Source: Allobosea sp. Root381 (GTDB lineage Bacteria > Pseudomonadota > Alphaproteobacteria > Rhizobiales > Beijerinckiaceae). From it: a stretch of DNA of 64,000 nucleotides. A program made the position numbers and the translations under genes. Positions within the stretch are counted from its first letter, which is position 1. The number at the start of each line of letters is the position of its first letter. Shown here one piece after another: positions 1-9,859 of this stretch. The DNA is taken from NCBI RefSeq assembly GCF_001429395.1, contig NZ_LMJT01000008.1:1-64000 (forward strand), given 5' to 3'. The notes beneath the pieces were generated by a model. The model was not told the DNA's origin. It made no database searches and worked only from the letters and a program-made list of their open reading frames with translations.

Positions 1-52
1 CCTGCCGCAGCTTCGCGACGATCTCTTCAGGCTTGTGCTTCTTCTGCGGCAT
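1..52 (-). CDS. IS3-family transposase OrfA, N-terminal fragment (cut by window edge)
   Basis: Seventeen codons are visible, reading MPQKKHKPEEIVAKLRQ. This is the typical opening of the small helix-turn-helix OrfA protein of IS3/IS407-group elements, which binds the IS ends and is joined to the OrfB integrase by frameshifting. The ATG is at 52-50. Only the first residues are inside the window, so nothing can be said about whether the element is intact. Confidence 0.75.
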   Translation of the reverse strand, partial: MPQKKHKPEEIVAKLRQ

Positions 53-118
53 CGCGGGCATCCTCCAAAGGCTCAAAAAGCCTACTTCAGGGAGGGCCAC
101 TTTTCAGGGGGCAGGCCA
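1..118 (-). mobile_element. IS3-family insertion sequence, one end only
   Basis: The element runs off the left edge of the window. Read on the minus strand, its outer end begins at about 118 with TGGCCTGCCCCCTGAAAAGT, which matches my memory of the terminal repeats of the IS407 group of the IS3 family. The start of its orfA lies 66 bases inside. The insertion has removed the 5' part of the glycosyltransferase gene to its right. The target duplication cannot be seen because the other end is outside the window. Confidence 0.75.
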
Positions 119-2008
119 ACTGCAGCCGCCGTGCTTGTCATCGCGTTGATGCCGCGGAAAACTCATTCATCGAACGTCGCGTGCGTAGCGCTTTATGCAG
201 CCGCATTGCCGATGTTCTATCATTTTGAGTTTTCCGACGACGCGCCAAACTATTGGGGTCTGACAGACAGCTTCCTGGCCGGTATCTCTGCGCTGGCATG
301 CGCGACGGCAATCCTGGGTGCGACGAGGCCGTCATGGGGCTGGACAGTGCTGTCCGCGCTTTTGGCTGGACTCGCCTTCCTGACCAAGCCGGCCGGCCTG
401 CTCGTCATGGCGGCGGTGATCGGAACGTGGTTCATATTCGCGATTGCGACGGGTTGGGCGGCACGACCGAGATCGCGTGGTCCGCTCGCCGATTGGCGAA
501 CCTTATGCACCGGAGCGATCGCCTTCGCCCTGGTATGCGGGCCTATAGTCCTGGCTGGTTTCCGCTCAAGCTATTTCTCGATTGAGAACTTTGCATACGC
601 AGATCGCGCGCTCACGGTCTTGGCGGAAGATTGGGTAGCGGATCTCTCGATATCCACGGCCCGGATGGTCCAGACGAGCTTGGGTTTCGGCTCAATCCTC
701 GCGCTCGCTGCCTCCATTATAGCCGGGGTGCATTGGCTGCGGACAGCGACCGGAGAGTCGGCACGCACGGAGCGGGCATTGATTGTCGCCTGTCTACTCG
801 CGGTTGCCATGCATATGGCTGCCGGGTTGTGGTTCTTTGCCATCAAGATGGGCGGCTCGCAGATACGCTATTTCTACCCGTTCGCCCTGATGACGATGGT
901 CTGTATTATTCCGGTGGTTTTTGGTTATCTCAATGCTGCGTCGTTCAAGAAGCAGAACATCGCACGAGCCATTCTGCTCATACTTCCCCTAAATCTTACG
1001 ATCCTTTTGGCTCAGTCGAACCCACCACCGGAGTGGCAACGGTTATCCGGCGTCAATCTCGGGGTGCGCGGCACTGTTAGTCCAGAGCTGTTGCTAGGGC
1101 GTCGGATGCTCGCAACGGTAAGACAGCACGGATCGAGCGGGAAGCCCCACTCCGTTTATTTCGCCGGCTTCGGTGAACGGGCAGAGATAGACGGTCTCTG
1201 GGATTTCGAGCACCGCTCTCACCCGAAACTCCCCAATATCACAACGAGCGGCCCGATCGACTGGCAGCGATCAAGTACATTCAGGATATCAGAGATTACC
1301 GGTGCTGATTTTATCCTATTTCCGCCCGTTCGGGATCAGCGTGAACGTTCGCGGCGCCTTAGCGTATCCTCCGTCGAGGGCTACTCGGCTGAGCAGACCT
1401 TCTTCGAAGCCTGGTTCTCGCAGCTCGATGAAACGGCTGGCGTTCAAGTCTTCGGCGAGACCGACCATATTCGCGCGCTACGGGTAGTCGATCGGGATCG
1501 GCTGGGAGCCGCGCTTGACGCATTGAAGCGCAGTCGACATTGGGGCGCGACGTTTACGGCTGCAAACCCGCAGCTTTGGTGGAGCGAGGACGAGGTGTCC
1601 AAGCAATCTACTGTGCAGGGAACCGCTGCATCCGGCATCAGGTTTGGCGGATTATTTAGAATCGCTGCACTCTCGCTCAAGCGTGAGGGGAACAATGTCA
1701 ATATCGAATTGTGGTGGGACAAGAATAAGGTTGCTCCACTAGGCAACTGGTTCTTCTTTGCCCACCTAGTCGACCTCCAGGGAACGATCGTATTGAACAC
1801 GAGCATTCCGCTGACGGACAACAACAGCTACACAATTGAAGCGCCGTTACGGTTCGATGCTCTTTCGATGAAGGTCCCGACAGGGACAGCGGCAAAGGGG
1901 GTAGCATTCGGGATCTATCGCGCAGAGGCGGGCCGAGCGGATATGGTGCCTGCCGACAGCGGCAACCGGGACTGGAACGATCATCGGGTCGTGGTTCCGC
2001 TACCGTGA
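119..2008 (+). pseudogene. GT39/ArnT-like membrane glycosyltransferase, 5' end removed by IS
   Basis: About 630 codons remain open after the IS end. They encode roughly eight hydrophobic membrane segments in the first 310 residues, then a soluble C-terminal part of about 300 residues that ends in a beta-rich domain. A lysine-proline after a helix (FLTKPAG) and a TDS motif before one helix resemble the polyprenol-phosphate-sugar-dependent GT-C transferases. In that family the first membrane helix and the acidic catalytic loop lie in the N-terminal ~100 residues, which are missing here. The reading frame continues into the IS from a GTG at 35, but that start has no ribosome binding site and would code IS sequence. 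I infer an inactivated gene that probably once modified a surface glycan. Confidence 0.6.
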
Positions 2009-2018
2009 CTTCGGCGCG

Positions 2019-2439
2019 CTAAATCCAGCATTGCCAACTATTCCCCGATCCAGAAACGAAACAACCGGTGTTATTGGGATAGATTCCTGTATCGCGAAAA
2101 TCTGGCGCCTGCAGGTTGGCGGCGATCGGGTTAGGCTGGAATGAGATCGTCCGAGGGGTGATCACGGTCCTAGCAGTGTTGAAGCCAGTTATATTGAGAC
2201 GGCGACCGTTCAAGCGCGTAATCCGGTCGTGGCGGTAGTCGGCGAGTAGGCCGACATAGCAGACGCTTCCGATCGGCGTTGGTCGCAGATCTTCGATAAT
2301 CGAAGCGATCGGGTTTGCGATCGACCCGACGTTGTTGTCGTTTCCCGTCGCCTGGTTGACGGAGAAGGCCGTCAGCGCCCCAGGACTTCGAAGGCTCGCG
2401 GATCACCACGGTCGACGAGCAGCCGCCGCCCTCACCCGT
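2019..2439 (-). pseudogene. Phage structural gene remnant, unrecognised family
   Basis: After restoring one frameshift near 2360 the minus strand reads a continuous protein-like sequence (NQATGNDNNVGSIANPIASI, later FNTARTVITPRT and a stop at 2019). It follows directly on the DUF3277-like remnant and has the look of a phage or cell-surface structural protein, but I do not recognise the family. It has no usable start codon, so it is annotated as debris of the old prophage. Confidence 0.4.
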
Positions 2440-2748
2440 CTAGGTGTCGCGCAGCACGATCGAAATCGGGCCCTGGCTGCCCATCCGCATCCGTTTCACC
2501 TTCTGCTGAAGGTGCTGGTTCATTGCCGAGTTCGGCTAAAGCTTGATCGTGATGGCCGTGGTCTGGTCCGCAGTGATCGAGACGACCGAAGCTCTGTCGG
2601 CGCCGGTGAGTGCCGAACCGAGATCGGTCGAGCGCTCCACGAGGACGGCGTCATCGCCTTCCGACCATCCGATGACCTGGCGGCCATCGATCGTCAGGGC
2701 GACGTTCAGGAAGCCGTAGAGGGTCAGCGGGGCGCAACTCACGGTCAT
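2440..2748 (-). pseudogene. Phage DUF3277-like protein, broken by in-frame stops
   Basis: The gene begins at ATG 2748, 12 bases after the stop of the DUF3383-like fragment, which is the usual order of these two genes in contractile-tail phage clusters. Residues such as GFLNVALTIDG, SADRAS-type spacing and ITADQTTAITIKL match the DUF3277 pattern (a tail-tube-like protein). A TAG at 2536 interrupts the frame, yet the sequence beyond it (MGSQGPISIVLRDT) still fits the family until a second TAG at 2440. A nonsense mutation of a former prophage gene is the simplest reading. Confidence 0.5.
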
Positions 2749-2760
2749 AGCCGCGCCTCC

Positions 2761-3480
2761 TTAGAAGCGCATGATGATGGAGGCGGAGCCGTAGTGGAAC
2801 GCGCCTGCATATCGGAAATCGACCCGGATATCGGGAGCGATGCGGTTGCACCGCTGCGAGGCGGGGATGTTCTCCACGAGGTCGACCCTGATTTGATACT
2901 CGGAGACGAACTCCTCGCCGTCGGCCGGCAGGTCAGTCGCAACGACACCCGCCGCGACGCCGCGCTGCATGAAGGTATCGACAGCGTTCGTCAGGATGCC
3001 GGCGCCCGGGTTCGTGTAGGGAATGCGGGGATTGTTCGCGAGCGCGGAGAGCATGGACTCCTGCGTCTGCGCCACGATCCAGTCACCGACGTGGATCTCG
3101 TCGATGAATGCCCCCGAGCCGACCGAGGCCTCGACGACCATGTCGAGGTCGCCGACGTTCACGCAGCAGTTCTTGTAGTGGCCCTGCGCCGGGTTCAGGC
3201 CAAGGCCAGGAACGAAGCCAGTGATCGCCTGGACGACCGCCGAATTCTTGTTGAATGCGGTGATCCCGGCCAGCTTCTTGAACGTGAGGGTGTAGGCGTT
3301 GCCGCTGTTGATATCGCCGCGCTGCGCGGCCCGCAGGTTGCCGCGGTCCAGATCGCCGGTCGAGGCGTAGGCCAGCATCGCGAGAGCGCCATAGAGCATC
3401 GCGTCCGTGCGATAGAACACGAACGACCGATTGTAGCCCTTCGATTGGACATAGACAGCAATCGAGCCGCCGAACTGCGG
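2761..3480 (-). pseudogene. Phage DUF3383-like tail sheath-type protein, C-terminal part
   Basis: From about 3480 down to the stop at 2761 the frame encodes a coherent 240-residue C-terminal half (GGSIAVYVQSKGYNRSF, LTFKKLAGITAFN, GFVPGLGLNPAQ). This resembles the DUF3383 family found in contractile-tail phages, where it occupies the tail-sheath position. The residues upstream of 3480 in the same frame are meaningless, and the sequence there belongs to another phage gene in another frame. The gene is therefore a truncated fusion remnant. Confidence 0.5.
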
Positions 3481-3762
3481 CGAGTGGCGGTGTGGGTGCC
3501 GCTCTGCATGCCGGTCGTGGTCACGGCCGAGCCGCCGGGCGTCGTCGCGAGCTGGAAGGTGTTCGTCGCCTGGTTGATTAGGTAATAGGTCATCCCGGCG
3601 GTCAGGCCGGTCGGTAGCGCGCCCGAGGTGGTGAGCACCACCTGATCGCCATTCTGAAGGCTGTGAGCGTCCCATGTGACGACGCCGGGCGCCGCGCCCG
3701 ATGCACGACAAGCGATCGTCCAAGGGCGAGGTTGTCCGGCTTTGCAAGCGGGCCTGGCGCAT
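3481..3762 (-). pseudogene. Fragment of a phage tail protein joined to the DUF3383 remnant
   Basis: In the minus-strand frame covering 3641-3490, and continuing upstream without a start, the sequence reads GVVTWDAHSLQNGDQVVLT, then ALPTGLTAGMTYYLINQATN and GSAVTTTGMQSGTHTAT. This module is very common in tail and baseplate proteins of tailed phages. It ends abruptly at about 3485, where the DUF3383-like frame begins, so an internal deletion has fused two phage genes out of frame. Confidence 0.5.
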
Positions 3763-3784
3763 CGGCTAAGGGCCTGTCGGCCTG

Positions 3785-4346
3785 CATGGCGACCGCTTGG
3801 GACAGCCAGCTCTCGCCGATCGATCTGCGCTCCCTTACGATCGGTCAGAGCGCCGACGACGTCCAGGGCGCCATCTTCTCGCTCGCACGCCCCAAGACAG
3901 GCCGGGCGGCAGCGGCTTCGCTGGGCAAGCGCGGCATGGACGCTCGATTCCTACATCGCCAGCCTCGGCTTCGACCTCTTGCCGAACGCGCCGATCTTCC
4001 GGACACGCGGCTCTGGCACGACGAAGAAGGGCGGCAAGCCGCAGAAGCCGGCGCCCTACTCCGAGAACAAGCTCGCCGAAGACTTCCAGACGATCCGGGC
4101 CGCGGAGTTCGGATTGGTTGAGGACCCGGAAGCTTTCGGACATGCGCCGGTCGGGCACGGTCGAGGCTACTGCAGGCGGTGCCGATGTTCAGGCGGTGTC
4201 GACCAAGATGGCCAATACGCTCGCCGCATCGACCCGACTCCAGAAGACCTGCAACCCGGTCCCCAGTCACGGTGCGCGAGATGGATGCGATCCGACGAGA
4301 GGGCCGACCGAAGCTCAGGCAGAACAAGCCCGGTCAGAAATTGTAA
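3785..4346 (+). pseudogene. Tyrosine-recombinase-like phage integrase remnant, frameshifted
   Basis: Pieces of one integrase can be followed through three frames. They are WDSQLSPIDLRSLTIGQSAD (from 3789), then LGFDLLPNAPIFRTRGSG with PYSENKLAEDFQTIRAAEFG (3960-4110), then RKLSDMRRSGTVEATAGG (about 4128-4240), and finally VREMDAIRREGRPKLRQ ending at TAA 4344-4346. The spacing matches the C-terminal catalytic half of integrases common in alphaproteobacterial prophages. At least three frameshifts make it inactive. It points at, and ends 60 bases from, the 3' end of tRNA-Asp, as expected for a prophage that used that tRNA as its attachment site. Confidence 0.6.
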
Positions 4347-4406
4347 CGGGCCGGCCAACCATTTGTGGCGGGATACCGAGAATGACATCTATGTCATTGA
4401 TTTATA

Positions 4407-4483
4407 TGGCGCGGGCGACGGGGCTCGAACCCGCGACCTCCGGCGTGACAGGCCGGCACTCTAACCAACTGAGCTACGCCCGC
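4407..4483 (-). tRNA. tRNA-Asp (anticodon GTC)
   Basis: The minus strand folds into a complete cloverleaf. The acceptor stem pairs GCGGGCG with CGCCCGC. The D-arm is GCTCAGTTGGTTAGAGT, the anticodon loop is TGTCACG with GTC, and the T-arm carries GGGTTCGAGCCC. The discriminator G and CCA are encoded. The broken integrase lies just beyond its 3' end. Confidence 0.95.
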
Positions 4484-4624
4484 GCAGGGCGGCTGAGGCG
4501 CGGTGGCCGTCAGCGAGGTGTGGATTATGGCCCCCGGCCGGAAGTGTCAAGCGCGAGTATCGAACAAAGCGAGTCGGTGGGAAAATATCTCTCCGCGACC
4601 GCAGAGCCGAGCGGCCGCGCGACC

Positions 4625-5086
4625 TTATTCCGGTGATGCCAGACAGGGGTCCAACAGCACATGACGGCGGTCCTGGCGGTTATATCCGCCCCTGAGCACG
4701 ACCTTGTCGCCCTGCTTCAACTCATTCGCACTGTAGGTCACGCAGAGCACCCGGACGCCCGGATCAGAACAGATTCCGACATACCAGAGCGCGCCATCCG
4801 TCCGAATCAAGGTCACGCTGCCGGCGATGGCCATGTCGACACGCGAATCTTCGGGGACCGAATCCGGTAGCTGCGCCGCGATATCCTCGCAACTCGCCGG
4901 CCGGCCCGGCTGCTCGGGTTGCGAGAAGGCCGGGCGATCGACAAAGAAGGAATCGGGCAGCAGCGTCTGCGCCGTCACCGACATCGCTCCGGCAATCGCC
5001 GACAGCGCCACCGCGATCGCAGCGCGAATAGCGAAACGGGCAGGGTGAGATCGCTGAGCCATGCGACGCAGCCTGCGCGGGATCAT
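4625..5086 (-). CDS. Small exported protein of unknown function
   Basis: The product of 153 residues begins with a basic stretch and a hydrophobic segment (AIRAAIAVALSAIAGAMSVTAQ), a likely Sec signal peptide cut after the AQ. The mature part of about 110 residues has four cysteines (ASCEDI, GICSDPG, RVLCVTY, LDPCLA), which could form two disulfides in the periplasm. I do not recognise the family. An internal ATG at 5062 is an alternative start; neither start has a clear ribosome binding site. The gene stands alone between two tRNA genes. Confidence 0.7.
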   Translation of the reverse strand: MIPRRLRRMAQRSHPARFAIRAAIAVALSAIAGAMSVTAQTLLPDSFFVDRPAFSQPEQPGRPASCEDIAAQLPDSVPEDSRVDMAIAGSVTLIRTDGALWYVGICSDPGVRVLCVTYSANELKQGDKVVLRGGYNRQDRRHVLLDPCLASPE

Positions 5087-5230
5087 GGCGAAATTACCAG
5101 TCGACGCCCCGGTCGCGCATAAGCTGCTGACAGTGCGAACCGAATTCGCAGCCGAAGCGGCTTGGAAGCCGGCACATGGATCGGGTCTTGGAAGGCACTC
5201 TGCCCGGACAGCGCATCACCGGGCCAGTGG

Positions 5231-5306
5231 TGGTGGGCGGTGACGGGCTCGAACCGCCGACCCTCTCCGTGTAAAGGAGACGCTCTACCAACTGAGCTAA
5301 CCGCCC
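5231..5306 (-). tRNA. tRNA-Val (anticodon TAC)
   Basis: The minus strand gives a full cloverleaf with acceptor stem GGGCGGT/ACCGCCC, D-arm GCTCAGTTGGTAGAGC, anticodon loop TTTACAC (TAC) and T-arm CGGTTCGAGCCCG. Discriminator A and CCA are encoded. It lies downstream of lon in the same direction. In many relatives hupB sits between lon and this tRNA; no hupB is present here. Confidence 0.95.
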
Positions 5307-5390
5307 CTGCCGCGTGGGTTTAAGGCCTGCGGGCCGCCTCATCAAGCGGGCAAGCACGCCCCTCTCCCGATATCGCCTGCTTCCACAACA

Positions 5391-5419
5391 GAAAACCGCC
5401 GGCGAGAAGCGCCGGCGGT
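5391..5419 (-). terminator. Rho-independent terminator after lon
   Basis: On the minus strand ACCGCCGGCG, a short CTTC-containing loop and CGCCGGCGGT form a GC-rich hairpin followed by TTTT. It lies 36 bases beyond the lon stop codon. Confidence 0.8.
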
Positions 5420-5454
5420 CTGCCGTTCTTGCTATCCAGGCCTCTCGAGGCCGC

Positions 5455-7881
5455 TCAGTGGGCGACGAGGCCCGAGGCATCCTCTTCGGTTCCCTTGGCA
5501 GGGATCGCCTTGAGATCCTCCTCCCAGACGATCGGAACCGGCTGGCGCGTCAGGGCATGCTCGAGCACCTGCTCCATCCGCGAGACGGGAACGATCTCCA
5601 TCCCCTCCTTCACGGACTTCGGCAGATCGACCAGATCCTTGGCGTTCTCCTCCGGGATCAGCACCTTCTTGATGCCGCCCCGCAGCGCTGCCAGGAGCTT
5701 CTCCTTCAGCCCGCCGATCGGCAGCACCCTGCCCCGCAGCGTGACCTCGCCGGTCATGGCGACGTCCCGGTTGGTCGGGATGCCGGTCAGGACCGAGACG
5801 ATCGAGGTCGCCATCGCAATGCCGGCGGAGGGGCCGTCCTTCGGGGTCGCCCCCTCGGGAACGTGGACGTGGATGTCGCGCCGATCGAACAAGGGCGGCT
5901 CGATGCCGTAATCGACGGCCCGCGAGCGGACATAGGATGCCGCCGCCGAGATCGATTCCTTCATCACGTCCTTCAGATTGCCGGTGACGGTCATCCTGCC
6001 CTTGCCGGGCATCATCACGCCTTCGATCGTCAGCAGCTCGCCGCCGACCTCGGTCCAGGCCAGCCCGGTGACGACACCGACCTGATCCTCGGTCTCGGCC
6101 ATGCCGTAGCGATAGCGCGGCGGGCCGAGATACTCCTCGAGCAGATCGTCGGTGACGAGGACCTTCTTCTTCTTGGTCAACACGATGTCCTTCACCGCCT
6201 TGCGGACGGTGTTGGAGAGCTCGCGCTCGAGATTGCGGACGCCCGCCTCCCGCGTGTAGCGGCGGACCAGCGTCTGCAGCGTATCGTCGCCGATCGCCCA
6301 TTCCTTGGATTCGAGGCCGTGCTTCTTGATCGCATTCGGGATCAGGTGACGCCTTGCGATCTCGGTCTTCTCATCCTCGGTGTAGCCGGCGATGCGGATC
6401 ACCTCCATCCGGTCCAGCAGGGCCGGCGGAATGTTCAGCGTGTTCGCCGTCGTCACGAACATGACGTTCGAGAGATCGTAGTCGACCTCGAGGTAATGGT
6501 CGTTGAAGGTGCCGTTCTGCTCTGGATCCAGAACCTCGAGCAGGGCCGCCGAGGGATCACCGCGGAAGTCCTGGCCCATCTTGTCGATCTCGTCGAGCAG
6601 GATGAGCGGGTTGGCGGTCTTGGCCTTCTTCATCGACTGGATGATCTTGCCGGGCATCGAGCCGATATAGGTGCGGCGGTGACCGCGGATCTCGGCCTCG
6701 TCACGCACGCCGCCGAGCGACATGCGCACGAACTCACGGCCGGTCGCCTTGGCGATCGACTTGCCGAGCGAGGTCTTGCCGACGCCCGGAGGGCCGACGA
6801 GGCACAGGATCGGGCCGGCGAGCCGGTTGGTACGCTGCTGCACAGCCAGATACTCGACGATGCGATCCTTGACCTTGTCCAGGCCGAAGTGATCGTCGTC
6901 CAGCACCGCCTGCGCGGCAGCCAGATCCTTCTTGATCTTCGACTTCTTGCCCCACGGGATGCCGAGCATCCAGTCGAGGTAGTTGCGCACGACCGTCGCC
7001 TCCGCCGACATCGGCGACATCTGGCGCAGCTTCTTCATCTCCGCGACGGCCTTGTCACGGGCCTCCTTGGAGAGCTTGGTGCGGGCGATGCGCTCCTCCA
7101 GCTCGGCCAGCTCGTCGCGGCCTTCCTCGCCGTCGCCGAGCTCCTTCTGGATCGCCTTCATCTGCTCGTTGAGATAGTACTCGCGCTGGGTCTTCTCCAT
7201 CTGGCGCTTGACGCGCGAGCGGATGCGCTTCTCGACCTGGAGCACGGACATCTCGCTTTCCATCAGCGAGAGCACCTTCTCCAACCGGTGCGCGACATGC
7301 GTGATCTCGAGCACGGACTGGCGATCCGCGATCTTGACGGCGAGATGCGAGGCCACCGTGTCGGCGAGCTTGGAGGGCTCCTCGATCTGCGAGACCGCGG
7401 CGACGATCTCCGGCGAGATCTTCTTGTTGAGCTTCACATAGCTCTCGAACTCGCTGACGACCGAGCGTCCGAGCGCCTCGACCTCGACCTTCTTGCCGTC
7501 TTCCTCGGCAAGGCCCGAGGCCTCCGCCTGGTAGAAGGCGTCGTCGGCAATATAGGTCGTGGCCTTGGCGCGGCCGACTCCCTCGACCAGCACCTTCACC
7601 GTCGAATCGGGCAGCTTCAGCAGCTGAAGCACGCGGGCCAGCGTGCCAATCTCATAAATGTCCTTGGTCTGCGGATCATCGTCCCCGGCGTTCTTCTGCG
7701 TCGCGAGCAGGATCAGCCCATCGGTCTTGACGACCTCTTCGAGGGCGCGGATCGACTTCTCGCGGCCGACGAACAGCGGCACGATCATGTGGGGGAAAAC
7801 GACGATGTCGCGCAGAGGCAGGACCGGATAGGTACCGGTCTCACCGGAAACGAAAGGAGCGCGGGGCGCCGAGCCAGTCAT
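5455..7881 (-). CDS. lon: ATP-dependent protease Lon
   Basis: Lon is a cytoplasmic AAA+ serine protease that degrades misfolded and regulatory proteins. The 808-residue product has the N-terminal substrate-binding domain ([15 protein letters not shown] near the start), an AAA+ module with Walker A GPPGVGKT and Walker [10 protein letters not shown], and the C-terminal protease domain with the catalytic serine in PKDGPSAG and a conserved lysine about 40 residues later. I chose the ATG at 7881 because AAAGGAAAAG precedes it and the protein then begins like other Lons; the frame is open 26 codons further upstream without a good site. It follows clpX and tig-clpP in the conserved chaperone/protease order. 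Length is normal. Confidence 0.97.
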   Translation of the reverse strand: MTGSAPRAPFVSGETGTYPVLPLRDIVVFPHMIVPLFVGREKSIRALEEVVKTDGLILLATQKNAGDDDPQTKDIYEIGTLARVLQLLKLPDSTVKVLVEGVGRAKATTYIADDAFYQAEASGLAEEDGKKVEVEALGRSVVSEFESYVKLNKKISPEIVAAVSQIEEPSKLADTVASHLAVKIADRQSVLEITHVAHRLEKVLSLMESEMSVLQVEKRIRSRVKRQMEKTQREYYLNEQMKAIQKELGDGEEGRDELAELEERIARTKLSKEARDKAVAEMKKLRQMSPMSAEATVVRNYLDWMLGIPWGKKSKIKKDLAAAQAVLDDDHFGLDKVKDRIVEYLAVQQRTNRLAGPILCLVGPPGVGKTSLGKSIAKATGREFVRMSLGGVRDEAEIRGHRRTYIGSMPGKIIQSMKKAKTANPLILLDEIDKMGQDFRGDPSAALLEVLDPEQNGTFNDHYLEVDYDLSNVMFVTTANTLNIPPALLDRMEVIRIAGYTEDEKTEIARRHLIPNAIKKHGLESKEWAIGDDTLQTLVRRYTREAGVRNLERELSNTVRKAVKDIVLTKKKKVLVTDDLLEEYLGPPRYRYGMAETEDQVGVVTGLAWTEVGGELLTIEGVMMPGKGRMTVTGNLKDVMKESISAAASYVRSRAVDYGIEPPLFDRRDIHVHVPEGATPKDGPSAGIAMATSIVSVLTGIPTNRDVAMTGEVTLRGRVLPIGGLKEKLLAALRGGIKKVLIPEENAKDLVDLPKSVKEGMEIVPVSRMEQVLEHALTRQPVPIVWEEDLKAIPAKGTEEDASGLVAH

Positions 7882-8306
7882 GACTTTTCCTTTGTGGTTG
7901 CGCCCGGCGTCACCCCAAGATGGGCGTAAGCGTCGGACGTAAGCGGGCAGAGCGACCATTCACCCCGTCCGCCCCCGCGCATCGCACCCTCGACAGGCAT
8001 GCGACTCTCGCGAGTAAAGCTAACGTGGCGATTTCCTCGCCGGCTTTCAAGCGATGCAGTGCCGCTGGCCACCGGAAGTTTGCAGCGCAGCAGAATTCAT
8101 TGGCGGAGATCAGCTCAGTTCTTCATCCGCCGGGCGAGCTTGGGAGCGCACCTTCGCCAAGACACCACGAAAAAGCGGCAAGCAAAGGGCAGGATCGGCA
8201 TACGAAAACGCGCGCCGAAGGGCGCGCGTTTCTGGATTCGACACCCATGTCTTGTGAGCATCGGCACCGCCCGGACTGAGGCGCTGCCGACATCTTCAAA
8301 ACCGCC
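7882..8306. other. lon-clpX intergenic region
   Basis: This 425-base gap holds the upstream region of lon on its left and the clpX terminator on its right (8204-8229). The short frames that cross it have no ribosome binding sites or recognisable domains. I see no convincing heat-shock promoter, although one would be expected for lon. Confidence 0.5.
8204..8229 (-). terminator. Rho-independent terminator after clpX
   Basis: The minus strand reads ACGCGCGCC, loop CTTC, GGCGCGCGT, then TTTTCG. This perfect 9-bp stem with a tetraloop and short T run lies about 80 bases beyond the clpX stop. Confidence 0.75.
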
Positions 8307-9575
8307 TCACGCCGAGGCGGATTTCGCCTCGTCCTCGCGCTCCGAATAGATGAAGAGCGGGCGGGCCTTGGACTCGACAGCCTCCGGACCGATCACCACC
8401 TGCTCGACGCCCTCGAGGCCGGGCAGCTCGTACATGGTCTCGAGCAGGATGCCCTCCATGATCGAGCGCAGGCCGCGCGCGCCAGTCTTGCGCTCGATGG
8501 CCTTGCGCGCGATCAGCGCAACCGCCTCGTCGGTAAAGGTGAGCTCGGTGTCCTCCATCTCGAACAGGCGCTGATACTGCTTGACCAGCGCGTTCTTCGG
8601 CTCGGTCAGGATGGTCTTCAGCGCCGCCTCGTCGAGATCCTCCAGCGTCGCCAGCACCGGCAGGCGGCCGACGAATTCCGGGATCAGGCCGAACTTCAGC
8701 AGATCCTCGGGCTCGACCTCGCGGAAGATCGCGCCGGTGCGGCGGTCATCGGGCGCCTTGACGGTCGCGCCGAAGCCGATCGACGTGCCCTTGCCGCGGC
8801 TCGATATGATCTTGTCCAGGCCGGCGAAGGCTCCGCCGCAGATGAAGAGGATGTTGGTGGTATCGACCTGCAGGAATTCCTGCTGCGGATGCTTGCGCCC
8901 GCCCTGCGGCGGCACGGAGGCGACGGTGCCTTCCATGATCTTCAGCAGAGCCTGCTGGACGCCCTCGCCCGAGACATCCCGCGTGATCGAGGGATTGTCG
9001 GACTTGCGGCTGATCTTGTCGATCTCGTCGATATAGACGATACCGCGCTGCGCCCGCTCGACATTGTAGTCGGAGGCCTGGAGCAGCTTGAGGATGATGT
9101 TCTCGACGTCCTCGCCGACATAGCCGGCTTCGGTCAGCGTCGTCGCATCCGCCATCGTGAAGGGCACGTCGAGGATGCGGGCGAGCGTCTGCGCGAGCAG
9201 CGTCTTGCCCGAGCCCGTCGGCCCGATCAGCAGGATGTTCGACTTCGCCAGTTCGACGTCGTTGTGCTTCGTCGCGTGCGAGAGCCGCTTGTAATGGTTG
9301 TGGACCGCGACGGAGAGGACCTTCTTCGCATGCTCCTGGCCGATGACGTAGTCGTCGAGGACCTTGCGGATCTCCTTCGGCGTCGGCACCCCGTCCTTCG
9401 ACTTCACCAGCGCGGACTTCGATTCCTCGCGGATGATGTCCATGCAGAGCTCGACGCACTCGTCGCAGATGAACACGGTCGGGCCCGCAATGAGCTTGCG
9501 AACCTCATGCTGGCTCTTGCCGCAGAAGGAGCAGTAGAGCGTGCTCTTCGAATCGCCGCCGCTGACCTTACTCAT
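8307..9575 (-). CDS. clpX: ClpX, ATPase subunit of the ClpXP protease
   Basis: ClpX unfolds tagged or regulatory substrates and feeds them into the ClpP chamber. The 422-residue protein has the N-terminal C4 zinc-binding domain (YCSFCGKSQ...ICDECVELC), Walker A GPTGSGKT, Walker [10 protein letters not shown], and the IGFGA loop used to dock with ClpP. The start at 9575 places the zinc domain at the usual distance from the N-terminus. It lies between clpP and lon on the same strand but with its own terminator, and with 284 bases separating it from clpP, so it probably has its own promoter. Confidence 0.98.
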   Translation of the reverse strand: MSKVSGGDSKSTLYCSFCGKSQHEVRKLIAGPTVFICDECVELCMDIIREESKSALVKSKDGVPTPKEIRKVLDDYVIGQEHAKKVLSVAVHNHYKRLSHATKHNDVELAKSNILLIGPTGSGKTLLAQTLARILDVPFTMADATTLTEAGYVGEDVENIILKLLQASDYNVERAQRGIVYIDEIDKISRKSDNPSITRDVSGEGVQQALLKIMEGTVASVPPQGGRKHPQQEFLQVDTTNILFICGGAFAGLDKIISSRGKGTSIGFGATVKAPDDRRTGAIFREVEPEDLLKFGLIPEFVGRLPVLATLEDLDEAALKTILTEPKNALVKQYQRLFEMEDTELTFTDEAVALIARKAIERKTGARGLRSIMEGILLETMYELPGLEGVEQVVIGPEAVESKARPLFIYSEREDEAKSASA

Positions 9576-9813
9576 CGTCCATCTCCATTCTAGGAGCCGG
9601 AGACCACACCAGCCGAGGCGGATGCAACCGTCGTCTCTTCATCATAATAGGTGCCCAGTTCACGATCATCAGGTTAACGCCCCGTTCCGGCACGTCCTGG
9701 ATCGAGCGTGATCCACAACCGGATCATGCCGGGGCACCTGGGATCGATCCCTGAGCCCACCCTCGCCCCCATGCAATCATGAGGCCGGGTCACATGCAAT
9801 ATGTACACGAACC

Positions 9814-9843
9814 GGCGCGCCGCCAACCCATAGGCGGCGCGCC
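9814..9843 (-). terminator. Hairpin downstream of clpP, possible terminator
   Basis: A perfect 11-bp inverted repeat, GGCGCGCCGCC with an 8-base loop and GGCGGCGCGCC, starts 17 bases after the clpP stop. There is no T run after it on the minus strand, so it may act as an mRNA 3'-end stabiliser or Rho-assisted terminator rather than an intrinsic terminator. Confidence 0.45.
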
Positions 9844-9859
9844 AGCACGTCGCAGGGGC

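Noticed and set aside
35-118. Using the GTG at 35 as the start of the glycosyltransferase
   Set aside because: It lies inside the IS element, lacks a ribosome binding site and would add IS-derived residues; the gene is better read as truncated.
2332-3585. A 417-codon plus-strand frame across the phage remnants
   Set aside because: The composition is that of an antisense shadow, and the opposite strand shows recognisable phage protein pieces.
5314-7929. An 871-codon open frame on the plus strand opposite lon
   Set aside because: It mirrors the codon structure of lon, has no ribosome binding site or domain, and is rich in leucine, arginine, histidine and aspartate as antisense frames in GC-rich genes are.
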